Assembly (NCBI GenBank): GCA_007922195.1 | Contig: ML682232.1 | Coordinates: 248,001-312,000 of the forward strand | Origin: Podocnemis expansa | Lineage: Eukaryota; Chordata; Testudines; Podocnemididae | DNA length: 64,000 bases | Reading direction: 5' to 3' | Shown here: positions 46,966 to 57,956 of the stretch, one piece after another | Layout of the letters: each line of letters starts with the position of its first letter | How positions within the stretch are numbered: the first letter of the stretch is position 1 | Translations under genes and position numbers: made by a program | The notes under the pieces: model-generated | The model's input: only the letters and a program-made list of their open reading frames with translations | Told to the model about the DNA's origin: nothing | Databases searched by the model: none

Positions 46966-47525
46966 CATAAATAATTATAACAATTTAGAAGCTCTAGAAC
47001 TGTAACTATACCATTTATTGACTTAGCTATAAGGAGCACCCAACTCATGTATATGACGGCTATACAATGTTTTGTTGAGAATGTCTGCTGTCAGAGAATA
47101 CTATCTGAAACAGAATGACATACCGGTAGATAACATTTCCCACTGAAAGGGCTCTATGAGCTCAGCAGAGAGCAGTAGCAAAATGCTGCTGTATTGTTGC
47201 TTTTGTTTCAAACTGCAAATATATTGAAAATGTTGTATGGCTGTTTGCATGTCCATGTCAAACATGCTGGTTATAAAACTCATCTAAGCAGTTTTAGTAA
47301 GTTATGGTGCAGGCTACTCTTTCTTACTGTATGCACATGGCAAGGAGTATGTAAATCAAGACAGGATTTGACCACCTGTGTTTTGAGAATAGACTGAGTA
47401 CAGAGAAGTAGTTGGTTCTCACCAGTTGCCCATCTGTTTTCTGAGTTATACATGCCCCTTTCAGGACAGTTAAGGTCCATGACTGGCCACACCTTGCTCT
47501 GAAAAATCAGAATGCTGTTGGCTTA

Positions 47526-47530
<5 letters not shown>

Positions 47531-47573
<43 letters not shown>

Positions 47574-47583
47574 NNNNNNNNNN

Positions 47584-47627
<44 letters not shown>
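47531..47627. repeat. (TG)n microsatellite, gapped
   Basis: Uninterrupted TG repeats flank the N gap: about 43 bp on the left and 44 bp on the right. The true length is not known. Confidence 0.95.
47574..47583. other. assembly gap (10 N)
   Basis: Ten N bases inside a TG dinucleotide run. Confidence 1.
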
Positions 47628-47629
<2 letters not shown>

Positions 47630-48453
47630 ATATGCATACATATAAAATTAATTTCAGACCCCCTAGAGAAGAAACACTTAAAAGTTAGCTCAAAGTTTTA
47701 AAATGGGTGTTACCGTGAAAACAAACCATTTCTCAGTAAATACACGTGTGCTGCATGAAGAAAGCAAGACAGCCTGGAAGTATTTGCAGTGGAAATTTTG
47801 ATGTTGTAAGTTCTATGTTTGCCTAATCAGAATGGGACACATTATCAAACCCTTTGGCCCCATTACAGAGATTAAATTCCTGATCGTAGCAGGCCCAGAG
47901 GATCTTGTTGTGTCTGCTGCTGAGCAATAAGAACTCTAGAAGGGCAGTAAATCCAAGTTTACCTATTGTGAAATATTATTTTTACATGAAAACCCAGGGA
48001 GCTGAGGGGACTGATTCCATCTCTGCAAAACCAATACAAAATGCAACATGTGGCCAGCAAATTTTTGAACCTGAATAAGGAAGCATCTTTGGGAGACCAA
48101 CAAAACCTCCAGTTACCCTGCAAAGCCCCTTCTCTTTACTATGCTGATCCATTCCCAAGACTGTCCCACCATAGATTTCTTTACATCCAGGCACTGCCTC
48201 AAACTTAGCCCTTCTAATTCTAGCATATTTACAGGGAACTTAAAAACCCATGGCTTGGGCTCCTTAGCACTCAGGCTGTGGAGGGTGTTTAACTGCAGTT
48301 AGATATCTGAGCTCAGGCTGGAGACCTGAAATCTCTATGCTTTGAAACCGTGAGATCCTCTTTTTCCTTCTTACTAGTGTCATTTCTAATAGCATATCCT
48401 TGCTCTGAAAAATCATCCAGTCCATTACCTGCCATCTAACAGGTGCTCTAAAT

Positions 48454-49150
48454 GGGTTAAAGTATAAGTTGGTGGGCTCAGAAACCTCCTAAATTGGCAG
48501 GCCCCCCTCATGCTGGTCCGTCCCCCCCCCCATACTGGTGTGGGCCACCGTTGCGCTGGTGTGGGCTCCCTCACACACCCCAGCCCCTGACCCCCAAATG
48601 CCTGTGCCCACCTCAGCTCCTGCCCCCCACATACCTGTCCCCACCTCAGTTCCTGCTCCCCCACGCCTACCCCTACCCCAGCTCCTGCCCCCCCACCTAT
48701 CCCCACCCCAGCTCTTGCCCCCCCACAGCTATCCCTACCCCAGCTCCTGCACCCCACAGACCTACCCCCCCATCTGGCTGCCATGGGGAGGGGCCCAGCT
48801 TGGTCGGAGGCTTCGGGCTAGAGCCTGGTCTCACTGAGCATGCTGAGAGCTTCTGAAAATGCTTCGTGAGACCAGGCTGGAGGGTGGAGTTTTTAGAACT
48901 CCTTGCCCTGCCCAACGTGGCAGAATGCATTTTGGGGGCTTGCTGTCTTTAGGGGCTCAGCATTCTGGCCCCTAAAAATAGAAAATGGATCCAGAACACT
49001 GCATTCCAGGGCCTAGTATTTTTAAATGGTGAGCCCCAGAGCGCAGCATTCTGGCTCCATTTTCTATTTTTAGGGGACCCGGAATGTTGATCCCCTAAAA
49101 ATAGCGGGCCCTGGAATGGCATTCTGCCACATTCCAGCTAACTTTAACCC
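48454..49150. mobile_element. candidate TIR element (GGGTTAAAGT ends)
   Basis: The left end GGGTTAAAGT and right end ACTTTAACCC are a perfect 10-bp inverted pair. The interior has a C-rich minisatellite and CCCCTAAAAATAG motifs. No target duplication was recognised. Confidence 0.45.
48600..48765. repeat. C-rich short minisatellite inside a TIR element
   Basis: Units of about 30-36 bp with the core CCCCAGCTCCTGCCCCCC repeat about five times. Confidence 0.75.
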
Positions 49151-50754
49151 TTGGCTCTAAATCAGGATTACCATCCCCTCCCACTTTTTTTCCCCAGAGG
49201 GCCCCAATTCAAAATGTTTCAGCTGGAATATCTAGATGTTCTGCCACTCCAGACACAGAACAGTTGTTGCTTGGATTCATTTTACATGGTGGAATCTAGC
49301 CACTGCTAGAATGTGAGCACAGACCAGAAAATTGTCCAGTTTACACTGCACCACTGTACAGCAATGTTAAATTCCATGTGCACTGTGCTGTTAGTACTCA
49401 GGACTGTTTAATTTAAAAAGAAAAATTGCTTTGAGATTCAGAGCATGTTCTTTAAGGGTATACAGGGAGGACCATTCCCATGCAGCAATCTGCTGTTGCC
49501 CCAAAGTGGTATCCATATTCATTAAGGTATTATGAATCTATTAATTGAATATGTAAGTTCAGTTAATTAGATATAAGACTTATTCCTTTAGTTTAAAGGG
49601 TAATAATAAAAAATTTAAACTGACAAACCGAATCAAGCATTTAGAAATGATAAATGGGAACTGGAAAGTGCAATATTCCAATATGAATTAGTTAATTGCA
49701 TCCGTTCATTAAGTGATATACATTAGCGGAAAGGTCAATCGATTTGAGGCTTGATGTGTTTTTCAAATAGTAAATTCAAAAAAGCAAATTGTAGAGAAGT
49801 TCGAAGTAGGAAGACATGTTCTACACCTAGCTCAGCAAGAGCATGTGGAACCAAGAGCACATTTGGCATAACCGCCCAGATACCACATACATCTTATAGA
49901 AAGAGCATCACCCCAAGACATTGCACAGGGTCACCATGTCTATCACAGTTTTAGTGGTGTTCTTTTGACAACAGCGAGTCAGATTGTGTATGTAGCTTTT
50001 CCTGTGCAATTATGGCTATAGCTATGTAATATTCATACAGTGGATCCTTTTTAGTTTGTAAATCTTTTTTAGTGAATTAATATTTCTCTGTAAAATTCCT
50101 GTAGTAAGTTTGGGTCCTATTTCACAGGAACAGCAAACAGGTGCCCCTTAGTATTAGGGCAACCCTTTTATCTGGAATAAGCACCATCATTTTGCACACA
50201 ACCCGAGGATTATAATTTTAAAATATTTCAAACAGCATACCTCTCTCAAATCATCAGGCTCAGAGACATTTAAAGAAGTGATTCAATTAACCTGGGAGTG
50301 TGTGCAATAATGTGTGATTTATTTTTGCAGATTAATTAGAGCATTTGCTGCTGTCATGGCCAGTAATGAAAATACCAGGCAATTAATATGAGACACATGA
50401 GGCTAAAGCATTGACTGCACGAAGTCCAAGTTTTAAAGTGGAAATTTAATCAGAAAAGTGACTTAACAGTAGTAGCTTCTTCCATGTTTATTCTCTGGTT
50501 CCAATCTCCAAGTATATTTTATGAGTTTTCCAAGTTACTTTTTTAAAACGACCGCAACAGTAAACTGAACACAATCAGCCTATATTCTCAAGTACATCAG
50601 CACAAAGCAGTGTCTACAATTAGCATTCTGGAATTAGAGTTTTGCTGATAATTGTGTTGATGAGTTTAGCCTTGCTCTTCTGCAGTTGTACTGAAGCTGT
50701 GGAAGGTAGGTAGATAGATAGAAAGGCAGACAGATAGATGCGCCAGAAAACAAA

Positions 50755-51275
50755 TGCAGCACCACACCTCATTGTTTTAATAGTGCCTTTCTACAAACTG
50801 AATGTTCAAGAAAACTTCATGCAGTTAAATGACACAATTACAGAGTTAATGGTGGGCAAACAGGTGAGAAATGAAGAAGAGATAAGAGATGTTTTCAGAT
50901 AAGATTTGAAATGCAAGAGAGATTTCATGAGGAAGGCTATTCACGATGGCAAGAGCTGCAGAGGAAAAGCCTCTCACAGCCACTGTGGTGATCTTGTATT
51001 CAGGGCAAGAGATACCAGTGCTAGATGACTGTCTGTAGGAAGTCCATAAGACAAGCTGGTATCAGTATGTGGAGGGCTTTGAAAACAAGGTTGTTTTCAG
51101 CTGGATCTTGAAATAAATAGGGGGTCAGTAGAATTATGGGGTGTTTTTATGTCATTCCTTTTATTGACTTTTATGAAGACACAGACAATGTGAAGTACAA
51201 CAAGGTAAATGAGCTTTTATGTTTCCAAATAAGGAGCAGAACTGTTTGAGTAGCAGAGTGATGTGATCAGATTCC
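50755..51275. mobile_element. L2-like LINE 3' fragment
   Basis: GGAGGGCTTTGAAAACAAGG, AAATAGGGGGTCAGTAGAA and GCAGAGTGATGTGATCAGAT occur in the order known for L2-type 3' regions. It is diverged; no coding sequence survives. Confidence 0.45.
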
Positions 51276-51276
51276 T

Positions 51277-51277
51277 C

Positions 51278-51316
<39 letters not shown>

Positions 51317-51318
51317 GC
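51277..51318. repeat. (GT)n(GA)n microsatellite
   Basis: About nine GT units run directly into about twelve GA units. Confidence 0.9.
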
Positions 51319-52410
51319 GTGAGCACATGTGCGCATGTGTGAAGGGGTGAGAATAAGCAATCGAGAGCTGCTAGGGGAGTATAGGGTGCTCTGGAGCCAC
51401 ATGCATTTCTTCAGCTACCTCCTTGAGGCTCTGGGCTCCAGTCCCCCCTGCTGCCACTGGGGACCCTGTGGGCAGCCCATGCCAGGTTTTGGGCTCTGGG
51501 CTCCCACCCCCTTCAGTGTCAGTGGTGAGTTAGCACTTACTCCCAGTTATGAATCCTGTGTTATTTTTGTAATGACAGTGGAATACTGATATGTATTTTT
51601 GTATAAAATACTTCAATGGGCTTTAATTAAATAAAATCTAAGGTGACTCTGATGCTCACATGCATAATGTTATTAGTGAAGCACCTCTCGCAATAATCTC
51701 TGACTATGAACCCACCTCATTGTTGCCTAAGATTTGGTAGGGTTGCTCAGCTATTTTGTGTGTGAGTTAGCCACTCCAGGCACATGACCTATGAGTGGCA
51801 TGAGAATGTAGACAACTTTCTGGTACCTATCTGGCTTTGCTCAACCAGGATCTTAGGAGCACAAGTTTATCTCACTATACCTTCTCCCCGCCCTAAAACT
51901 CTCCCTGAGAGTGGGAGGAAAGAGTGGGGTAGAGCTGCTGAACTGACACTATACTGCATAAAAGTGATGATGAGCAGGCCATTTCTGAGAGATGGTCTCA
52001 TGGGGCCTGGTGGTGTCCCTTGACCTTTTGGGCTGAAGCGGTGCAACTTCCATGACCTAACCTTTGGGCAAGGGCATCATGAAGGTAGCTTGGAGTAGAC
52101 TAGTGGTTTAGGAGAGTGACTTTTATGTGGGTGTTTGAGGGTATTAATTCCCACCTGCTTTCCTTTGCTCTTGCTGGGAAGGGAGTGGAAGCTTGATTTC
52201 TTATATCTCCAGTACAGGGCCTAAATGCTGGGCTAGGAACAGTGTTGGGATCCTGATGGGTGGGCTCCCTAGCTCTTTTCTGCTGCAGCTGCTCTATTTG
52301 CATATTGGAACCATTGGGCCCCTTCTCCAAGAGCCTCTGGCTGGTCTAGTAGTTTATATAATGTGTTAGTAGGTGAGTGATGGTGGCTGATTTGAGCCTT
52401 CTTTATGCTT

Positions 52411-52480
52411 ACTGAGACAGGATTTGAACCTTCGTTTCTCACCTGTCAAGTTAATGGCCTAGATTCTGAGCTAGCCCCTA
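52411..52480 (-). repeat. tRNA-like module (SINE relic) with A and B boxes
   Basis: The minus strand has TAGCTCAGAATCTAGG, close to a tRNA A box, then GGTTCAAATCC (plus positions 52420-52430), a perfect B box, at tRNA spacing. No full cloverleaf is claimed. Confidence 0.5.
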
Positions 52481-52589
52481 CTGCAATGCACTGACTCCCT
52501 GAGAGCTTCCACGTGAAGATGGGCCAGCGTCATTCCATACTTAAAGAGGAATTTGACATCAGACAGTGCCCTCTAGCCCTGTTTGGGTC

Positions 52590-52640
52590 TTGCCCTGCAA
52601 GTACGGCGGGTTCTGGTTCAAATCCCATTCCTTGAGTGGA
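52590..52640 (+). repeat. tRNA-like module, 3' half
   Basis: The B box GGTTCAAATCC is at 52615-52625, with a tRNA-like T-arm context. The A box is not clear. Confidence 0.4.
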
Positions 52641-52719
52641 AGACTGATCCTTTTCTGTTGAGGCTGCTCCTCTTCAGCTACATATTAACTGGAACCAAAA
52701 GGCCTTGCAGAGTGCTGTA

Positions 52720-52782
52720 GGTTATGCAGGTTAGAGTGCTTGTCCAGGAATTGTCTGGTCCTGGTTCAAATCCCCCACCTGT
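52720..52782 (+). repeat. tRNA-like module
   Basis: CAGGTTAGAGTGCTTG resembles a tRNA D-arm, GTCCAGGAATTGTCTGG an anticodon arm, and GGTTCAAATCC (52763-52773) is a B box followed by CCCACC. It is probably a tRNA-derived SINE head, not a tRNA gene. Confidence 0.5.
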
Positions 52783-53476
52783 GTTCTGGCAGGGTGCCTG
52801 GCCTGGGTGAAGGTGACATCCCTTGTTGCGGGAAAAGGGGTGTTTTGCAGGCCATCTTGCTTCTTTTTTGTAGAGAATTCATGCAGATTTACAGCAAAAC
52901 CTCCATTCACTCTTGTCCACTGTGATCAGGACACGCATCTAGGCTGTGACTGACCTCAGGGCACTTCCCTTCACCATTGAGTGGTGTGAACTGGTGACTC
53001 CAGACTCTTAGGAGAGAGTTGCTGGTGGGCCACCCATGTTAGAGCGTCCTTCCTTTCCCAAGAAGACAATGGTTCTTGAGAAAGACAGGGGGTTTGGATA
53101 AGGGTGGGCCACCATAAAGGACAGTCACCACAGAGGCTGAAAAATCTCGTACAAACCCCTGCTGAACAGGCAGCTTGTATCTCACCCACCAGACTATGGT
53201 GTGACGGTAGCTTTCTGAGTTGCGCAAAGCACATCTATCTAAAGTGGAATGGCTTCAACAGGCAAGAGAGAAGCAGGGCACCATCATAAAGGTGAAGGCC
53301 CTGCCACCAGCACAGGCTCAAACTTGGCTAGAGAGGGAGCCACACCCAAGGCACACTTCAGAGGAATGGCTTCAATAGGCAAGCCTGAGAGAGCCCCAGT
53401 CACCTAGCCCACAGCCTGATGACTAGGGCATTCATTTCTGCTGCCCATGAGCCCTTTACAAAGCCCTTCTCATCAG

Positions 53477-54009
53477 CAGGGCCATATCTAGGGTGGGGTG
53501 AGCACGGCAAAGCCCCAGGAGCTGAATTTTAGAGGGCACTTTGCTGCACGGCCAGCAGCTGCAGTTCCTACCTAGCCCTGGAGGCACATTCCTCTCCAGG
53601 GACCAGGCTGGGGCTGGGGCTGCAGGAATTTAAATCACCTGTCCTACCCTGTGAGCATGCTCAGAAGCATGCTCGGGGAGAAGGGGGCCAGGCAGAAGCT
53701 TGTCCGCAGCCAGTGCAGCTCTGGGCCTGGGGACTGCACGGGCAGTGCAGGCAGAGCTCACACCACCACCAGCAGTTCACGGGGAACCAGATAGGTCCCT
53801 AGCTGCCACCAGAGGTAGTGGGAAGCCCCTGCTACCGCTGCCGGCACACCGGGGGGTCAGGATGCCTGCTGGCAGCAGCATCTGGGGATGGATCTGGATC
53901 CCTGTGGCCTGTTGGCAGTGGTGGCTGGGGCCCTGGGCGGGATCAGGGCTGGTGGGAGCGCGTCTGAGGCTGCTAGCCGCAGGTGCCAAAGCTTCTAGTT
54001 ACGGCCTTG
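53477..54009. mobile_element. GC-rich hAT-type nonautonomous element, 533 bp
   Basis: Ends CAGGGCCATATCTAG and CTAGTTACGGCCTTG, with a perfect 8-bp duplication CTCATCAG at 53469-53476 and 54010-54017. Confidence 0.88.
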
Positions 54010-54117
54010 CTCATCAGGCAGATAAGGCAGCTCACAATACGTGACTGGTTGCACTGAGTCACAGCAGGGAAGTTTGTCATCACAACACACCCCCACAGGC
54101 ACCGGGCCTTTATAAAA

Positions 54118-54188
54118 CCCTAACACAGAGCTTGAACCTACAGCAGCCATACACTAACCACACCTGCTAACCACTGTCCCGCACAGGA
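54118..54188 (-). repeat. tRNA-like module
   Basis: The minus strand reads GTGGTTAGCAGG...GGTTCAAGCTC (B box with one mismatch, plus positions 54128-54138), again at tRNA-like spacing. Confidence 0.4.
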
Positions 54189-54379
54189 AACAGGCTGAAG
54201 GGGTGATGGGAGGAGGAAATGCTGTTTCCCTATTCCACCATCCCACCCAAGATGGGGCATTAGAATAGGGCTCCACAGGCCCTCAATGTGAGCTTCAGTC
54301 CCTGACGCTGACAGTCGTCTGAAACAGGCTCATCTTTGTAGGCTAGGTCCACACTGGCAAATTAGTCTGGACTAAGGAG

Positions 54380-55482
54380 GCCCTGGCCGAGAGGGGCCAC
54401 ACCCATCCCACCAAGCAGCTGCAGGTGAAGGTCAAAAACCTCTGCCAGGCCTACCCCAGGACGATGACCAGGAGGAGGGCTCAGTGGATGATGATGTGGT
54501 GCTGAGCTGGGGGGACACCAGCACCTTGGCACATGGCACCACGCTGGCCCTGGGCAATGCCAGCCCAGACCTCATCCTGGGGACCCAGGAGGAGGCTTCC
54601 TTCACCCCAGATGAGGGGACATCACTCCGGGTTCCTGCTGCATATGCAGGTGAGTGCTCCTTCCCTGCGGGCATGGTGGGGCAGGCAGGTGGGACAGGGA
54701 CTGCGGGAGACAGGACCTGGGGACAGACAGGGTCCCGGGGGGGGGGCACAGGGGCAGAGGCCCATGTGGCAGGGGGACCCAGAGCCAAACAGGGCTGGGC
54801 CCTGGCAGGATTTGGGGTGGGGGCACTTGTGGTGCAATAGCCAAAGCCAGACAGCATGTGTCCAACACCATTGGCACATGGCCTCAGGAGAGATCCTTGG
54901 GGCAGGGCTGCCTGGAGCTCACCACCCTTCGACAGTGCACGTGCCTGTGCAGCAGAGCACAGCAGTGTATACTAAGGAGGCCCTGTCCCAAAGGGCAGGG
55001 GAGTGGGAAGCAGGGAGGTGGGCACAGGACAGCAGGTGCTGTCAGCCCTCACTCTGCACCTGCTAATAGGAGGAACTCTTGTTCTTTCCTTCCCTCCTGC
55101 AGCCCCTGCGCCCCTGACACTGGCCACTCCTGGGGTGCACTCAGCCCCGACCAGGAAAAGGAGAGGGTGTTGCTCCAGGAAGGAGATCCTGAAAGACCAC
55201 CTCTAGGTGGCTGAGTGTGCCGAGGCAGATCTCCAAGCCTGGTGGGAGCAGCAAAGGGAGGAGGAGGCTGGCCACCGCAGGGTTGAGGAGGCCCAGTTAG
55301 ACTACCTGATAGAGCACCAGAACCAGGCCACTGAGCGCCAGACCCATGGCCTAGAGTACCTGGCATGGGGCCAGGGCACATGTTGGGCCAAGGGTCCCCC
55401 TGCTGGGTACCCCAAAAATCAGCCCTCCCCATCGGCAGCCCAGGACTTGGGTTGCTGGCTGCAGGTCCAGCCCTGCAAATAG
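54380..55482 (+). pseudogene. Myb/SANT-like Harbinger-associated protein, relic
   Basis: The first exon relic reads RGHTHPTKQLQVKVKNLCQAY, the end of the Myb/SANT-like domain of Harbinger accessory proteins (family pattern RGH...QCRVKVKELRQAY), but frames then diverge. An acidic stretch follows in another frame (54484 onward), up to a good donor CAG/GTGAGT at 54649. A good acceptor CTCCTGCAG ends at 55102. The second part holds a charged, coiled-coil-like segment (AWWEQQREEEAGHRR) typical of the C-terminal half, interrupted by an in-frame TAG at 55204-55206. In intact elements this protein helps bring the transposase to DNA. It is a dead copy; the intron is inferred from the splice-like sites. 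Confidence 0.55.
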
Positions 55483-55590
55483 TGTAGCAGCTAGCACCTC
55501 TGCTTAACATGTAGGATGTCCTGGGTTCAATTCCCAGGGGGTTGGACTTGATGATCTCATGAGGTCCCCTCCAGCCCTATGATTTGATTT
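55478..55590 (+). mobile_element. tRNA-derived SINE with CR1-type tail
   Basis: A tRNA-like body contains the pol III B box GGTTCAATTCC at 55524-55534, within a T-arm of stem CCTGGG/CCCAGG and loop TTCAATT. It fuses to GTTGGACTTGATGATCTCAT and a CTATGATTTGATTT end, which is the CR1 3' end. This layout allows CR1 machinery to copy the SINE. Confidence 0.72.
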
Positions 55591-55690
55591 GACCTATCTA
55601 CCCAAGGCCTTGAGTGTCCTACCCCTCACCTCCCCACCAATTTCCCCCCATAAATAAACACATCCACACAATCATTCCATGTACAGTCCA

Positions 55691-55891
55691 TCTTTTTATT
55701 GTGTTGGGAACAGGGTTGGGGGGGCAGGACCGGGCAGGTGGGGGTGGTGACAGCAGCCGGAGGCAGGTGCTCTTTCTCGTCTTCAGGTTCGGCAGCCAGT
55801 GGTCATTGTCCCAGGTGGTAGAAACAATCCAGTGCCACCAGTCACTGCTGGTTTTCCGTGCCCAGATGTGTGAGTGCACGGAGGGCACCAT
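55691..55891 (-). pseudogene. HARBI1-like Harbinger transposase, N-terminal relic
   Basis: The minus strand encodes HIWARKTSSDWWHWIV followed by WDNDHWLPNLKTRKSTCLRLL at 55751-55870. This matches the conserved start of turtle HARBI1-like transposases as I know the family (WARETSTDWW...W...RMRK.TF). The frame then runs into proline-rich sequence, and an AATAAA-like signal (minus strand) follows near 55692. The DDE catalytic core is absent, so an internal deletion has removed most of the gene. Confidence 0.6.
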
Positions 55892-56341
55892 CTGCGCCAG
55901 CTGCCAGGGAGAGCGAGGGGGTCAGCCTGCTGTGGCCTGCCCCTGCACTGGCAGTTGCCCTGTGGTGCCCAGTCCAGAGCCAGAGGATTCTGGGAAATGC
56001 ATAGAGGGTTTAGCGTGCTGTGCTGGCACATTCCTGGTGCACGTCATGGGGGTCCCTGACCTCCTCAGGCTCCCTTTTGCCACACACAGTAGGGAGGGTG
56101 GTGTGGTCACTTACTTCCTATAGTAAAGGAGTGGCTGGGAGAAAGGGGCACTTCTGCTGTGGTGCACTGTGGGCCAGCTACACACAATGAACCACTCCTA
56201 GGGTGACCTAGCAGCTGCCGTGTGGACATGGGCAGCCTCCTGTCATTTTGAATGTGGATGCTCTAAACCAGCTTAATACAGTCTATTTTAAGTAGCCATT
56301 ATTAAGCCAGCTTAATTGAACCCTGTAGTTTAGACATAGCC

Positions 56342-56480
56342 ATAGAAACCGGAAGGGACCATGAACGATCATCAAGTCCAATCCCTGGAGTCATGGCAGG
56401 ACCATATCTCATATGGCTTATTGATATATGTATGGTAAATAATATCATAAATGGTTCCTTAAATCCAGACAGCATCACAT
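56342..56480 (-). mobile_element. CR1 LINE 3' fragment next to Harbinger relic
   Basis: ATAGAAACCGGAAGGGACC followed by CATCAAGTCCAATCCCTGGA is the reversed CR1 tail. It directly abuts the end of the Harbinger relic. Confidence 0.7.
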
Positions 56481-56737
56481 GAAGCACCAACAGTGTCTTC
56501 TTCCTTGTCCATGCTGTGTAGTTTTATTGGAACTATTTTATTCTCCCCTGAAAAAGCAAACCAAATTATTTTTACTTATATGTGGAGGCAGTGCCCAAAA
56601 TACAATGGGTGCAGAGACATAGGGAGACACTGTCTCTGCCCCCTGCAAAAGAAATATCTCTGTTACTGGGGGGCTGAACCCATACCTTTTGGTAGTATAA
56701 TCAAGCACTAAGAGTGTTGGACAATGCTAGCAACCTT

Positions 56738-56798
56738 ATTTTCTCCCACAAAAGTTCATGCCATAAATAAATTTGTTAAGTCTTTAAGTGCCACAGGA
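56738..56798 (-). mobile_element. SINE-like fragment
   Basis: A partial arm of the same family (TTCTCCCACAAAAGTTCATG to GTGCCACAGGACC), in minus orientation. Confidence 0.65.
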
Positions 56799-57773
56799 CC
56801 AGGACCAGCTCTAGCCATAAGCCAATGAGGCCCTGGCTTGGGGTGCCTTAAGCCTAGGGGTGCTGAGGTCAGGGCAGGCTGGCCCAGAAGCTGGACCCTG
56901 TGCTCTTGCCCCCTTCCCTGAGCCAGCCACTCCACCCCCAGGAGTGAAGAAGCCAGCCCAGAGGCCAAGCTCTGCTCTCTCACCCCGCCTCTGGCTGGCC
57001 GTCCCCATGCTGGGTGTGGGGCAAGCCAGCCCAGAGTAGAGGCCAGGTTTGGCACTCCCGGCTGCCCCCCTTCGGCTGCCTTCAGCTCCACGCCGAAGTC
57101 AGCAGGGAGGGGGACAGTGGGGCTGCGGGGAGCAGCAGAGCGTGGCCCATGGAACTGCAGGGACAGGAGCGATTTCTCCTCTTACCCCCCCCCGCCCCCC
57201 CAAGACAGCCCTGCTGGAACGTGTGTGCTGCCCAATTTTTCTGCTTTTTGGAGCCAGAGAACACTGGCCCCTCAAATTTGTGGGCTGTGGAATGGTGTGC
57301 TGGGATGTTCCTGCTTACTTTAACCCCTGGAAATCAAAGTAAAAGGGAACAGCCTCTCAGCACATTACAGTCAGGCTGGGTGCTGAAGTCTGCGTGATAG
57401 CCAGAGGCACGTCTAGGAGCAAGGAGCCCAGGATCCGCACTGCCATGGAGCTGGAGGAGGCTGAGGAAGCCTCTATGCAAACTGTCCCAGACCATAATGA
57501 GCAGCATATTTATCTCTCACACATGTTTTCCCATTGCAGAAATGAATATTGGCTTTGAAGAGGAGCAGTTAATGTGTATAGCAAGGAGGACCATCTCCAC
57601 CAGCCTGTGGTCGCTTACCAGTGAAAAGGGCAGACACTGGCCTCATCTCACACATCTTTGCCAGTAAAACCCTTTACATACGAAGCCCAGTGAATCTCAT
57701 TGGGTCAGGGGAGGCCTCCTTCACTCCATTTATTTTAAGGCAGTTTACCAAATGTATCACTCACACAATAAAG

Positions 57774-57956
57774 TAGGGGGGTCTCAAACACACAGGCTGC
57801 ATGCAGCCCCTAAAGCTATTTCCTGCGGCCTTCAGTGACATGATCGTTACTGAAATTTGCAATATCAGTCTGTGTAAAGGTTTCAGCGGTGTAGCCCTTG
57901 GGCTACCATACTAATCCTCGTGCGGCCCTTGTGGTGATTTGAATTTGAGACCCCTG
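57774..57956. mobile_element. hAT MITE (GGGGTCTCAAAC family), copy 3
   Basis: Ends TAGGGGGGTCTCAAAC and TTTGAGACCCCTG, with a perfect 8-bp duplication CAATAAAG at 57766-57773 and 57957-57964. Confidence 0.9.

Larger units (their letters stand above)
54341..56341. mobile_element. PIF/Harbinger DNA transposon relic, about 2 kb
   Basis: The left end GGCTAGGTCCACACT pairs with the right end TTTAGACATAGCC. Inside are a plus-strand Myb/SANT-like gene relic and a minus-strand HARBI1-like transposase relic whose 3' sides face each other. This is the two-gene plan known for PIF/Harbinger elements. A tRNA-CR1 chimeric SINE (55478-55590) is inserted between them. Three-base flanks are GTA and ATA, not an exact duplication. 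Confidence 0.72.

Noticed and set aside
52720..52782. Functional tRNA gene
   Set aside because: B box and partial arms are present but the acceptor stem does not close and no T-run terminator follows; a SINE relic is more likely.
54432..55066. Several overlapping long frames on both strands around 54.4-55.1 kb taken as host genes
   Set aside because: They fall within the Harbinger relic. Only short stretches resemble its Myb/SANT-like gene, and these are broken.
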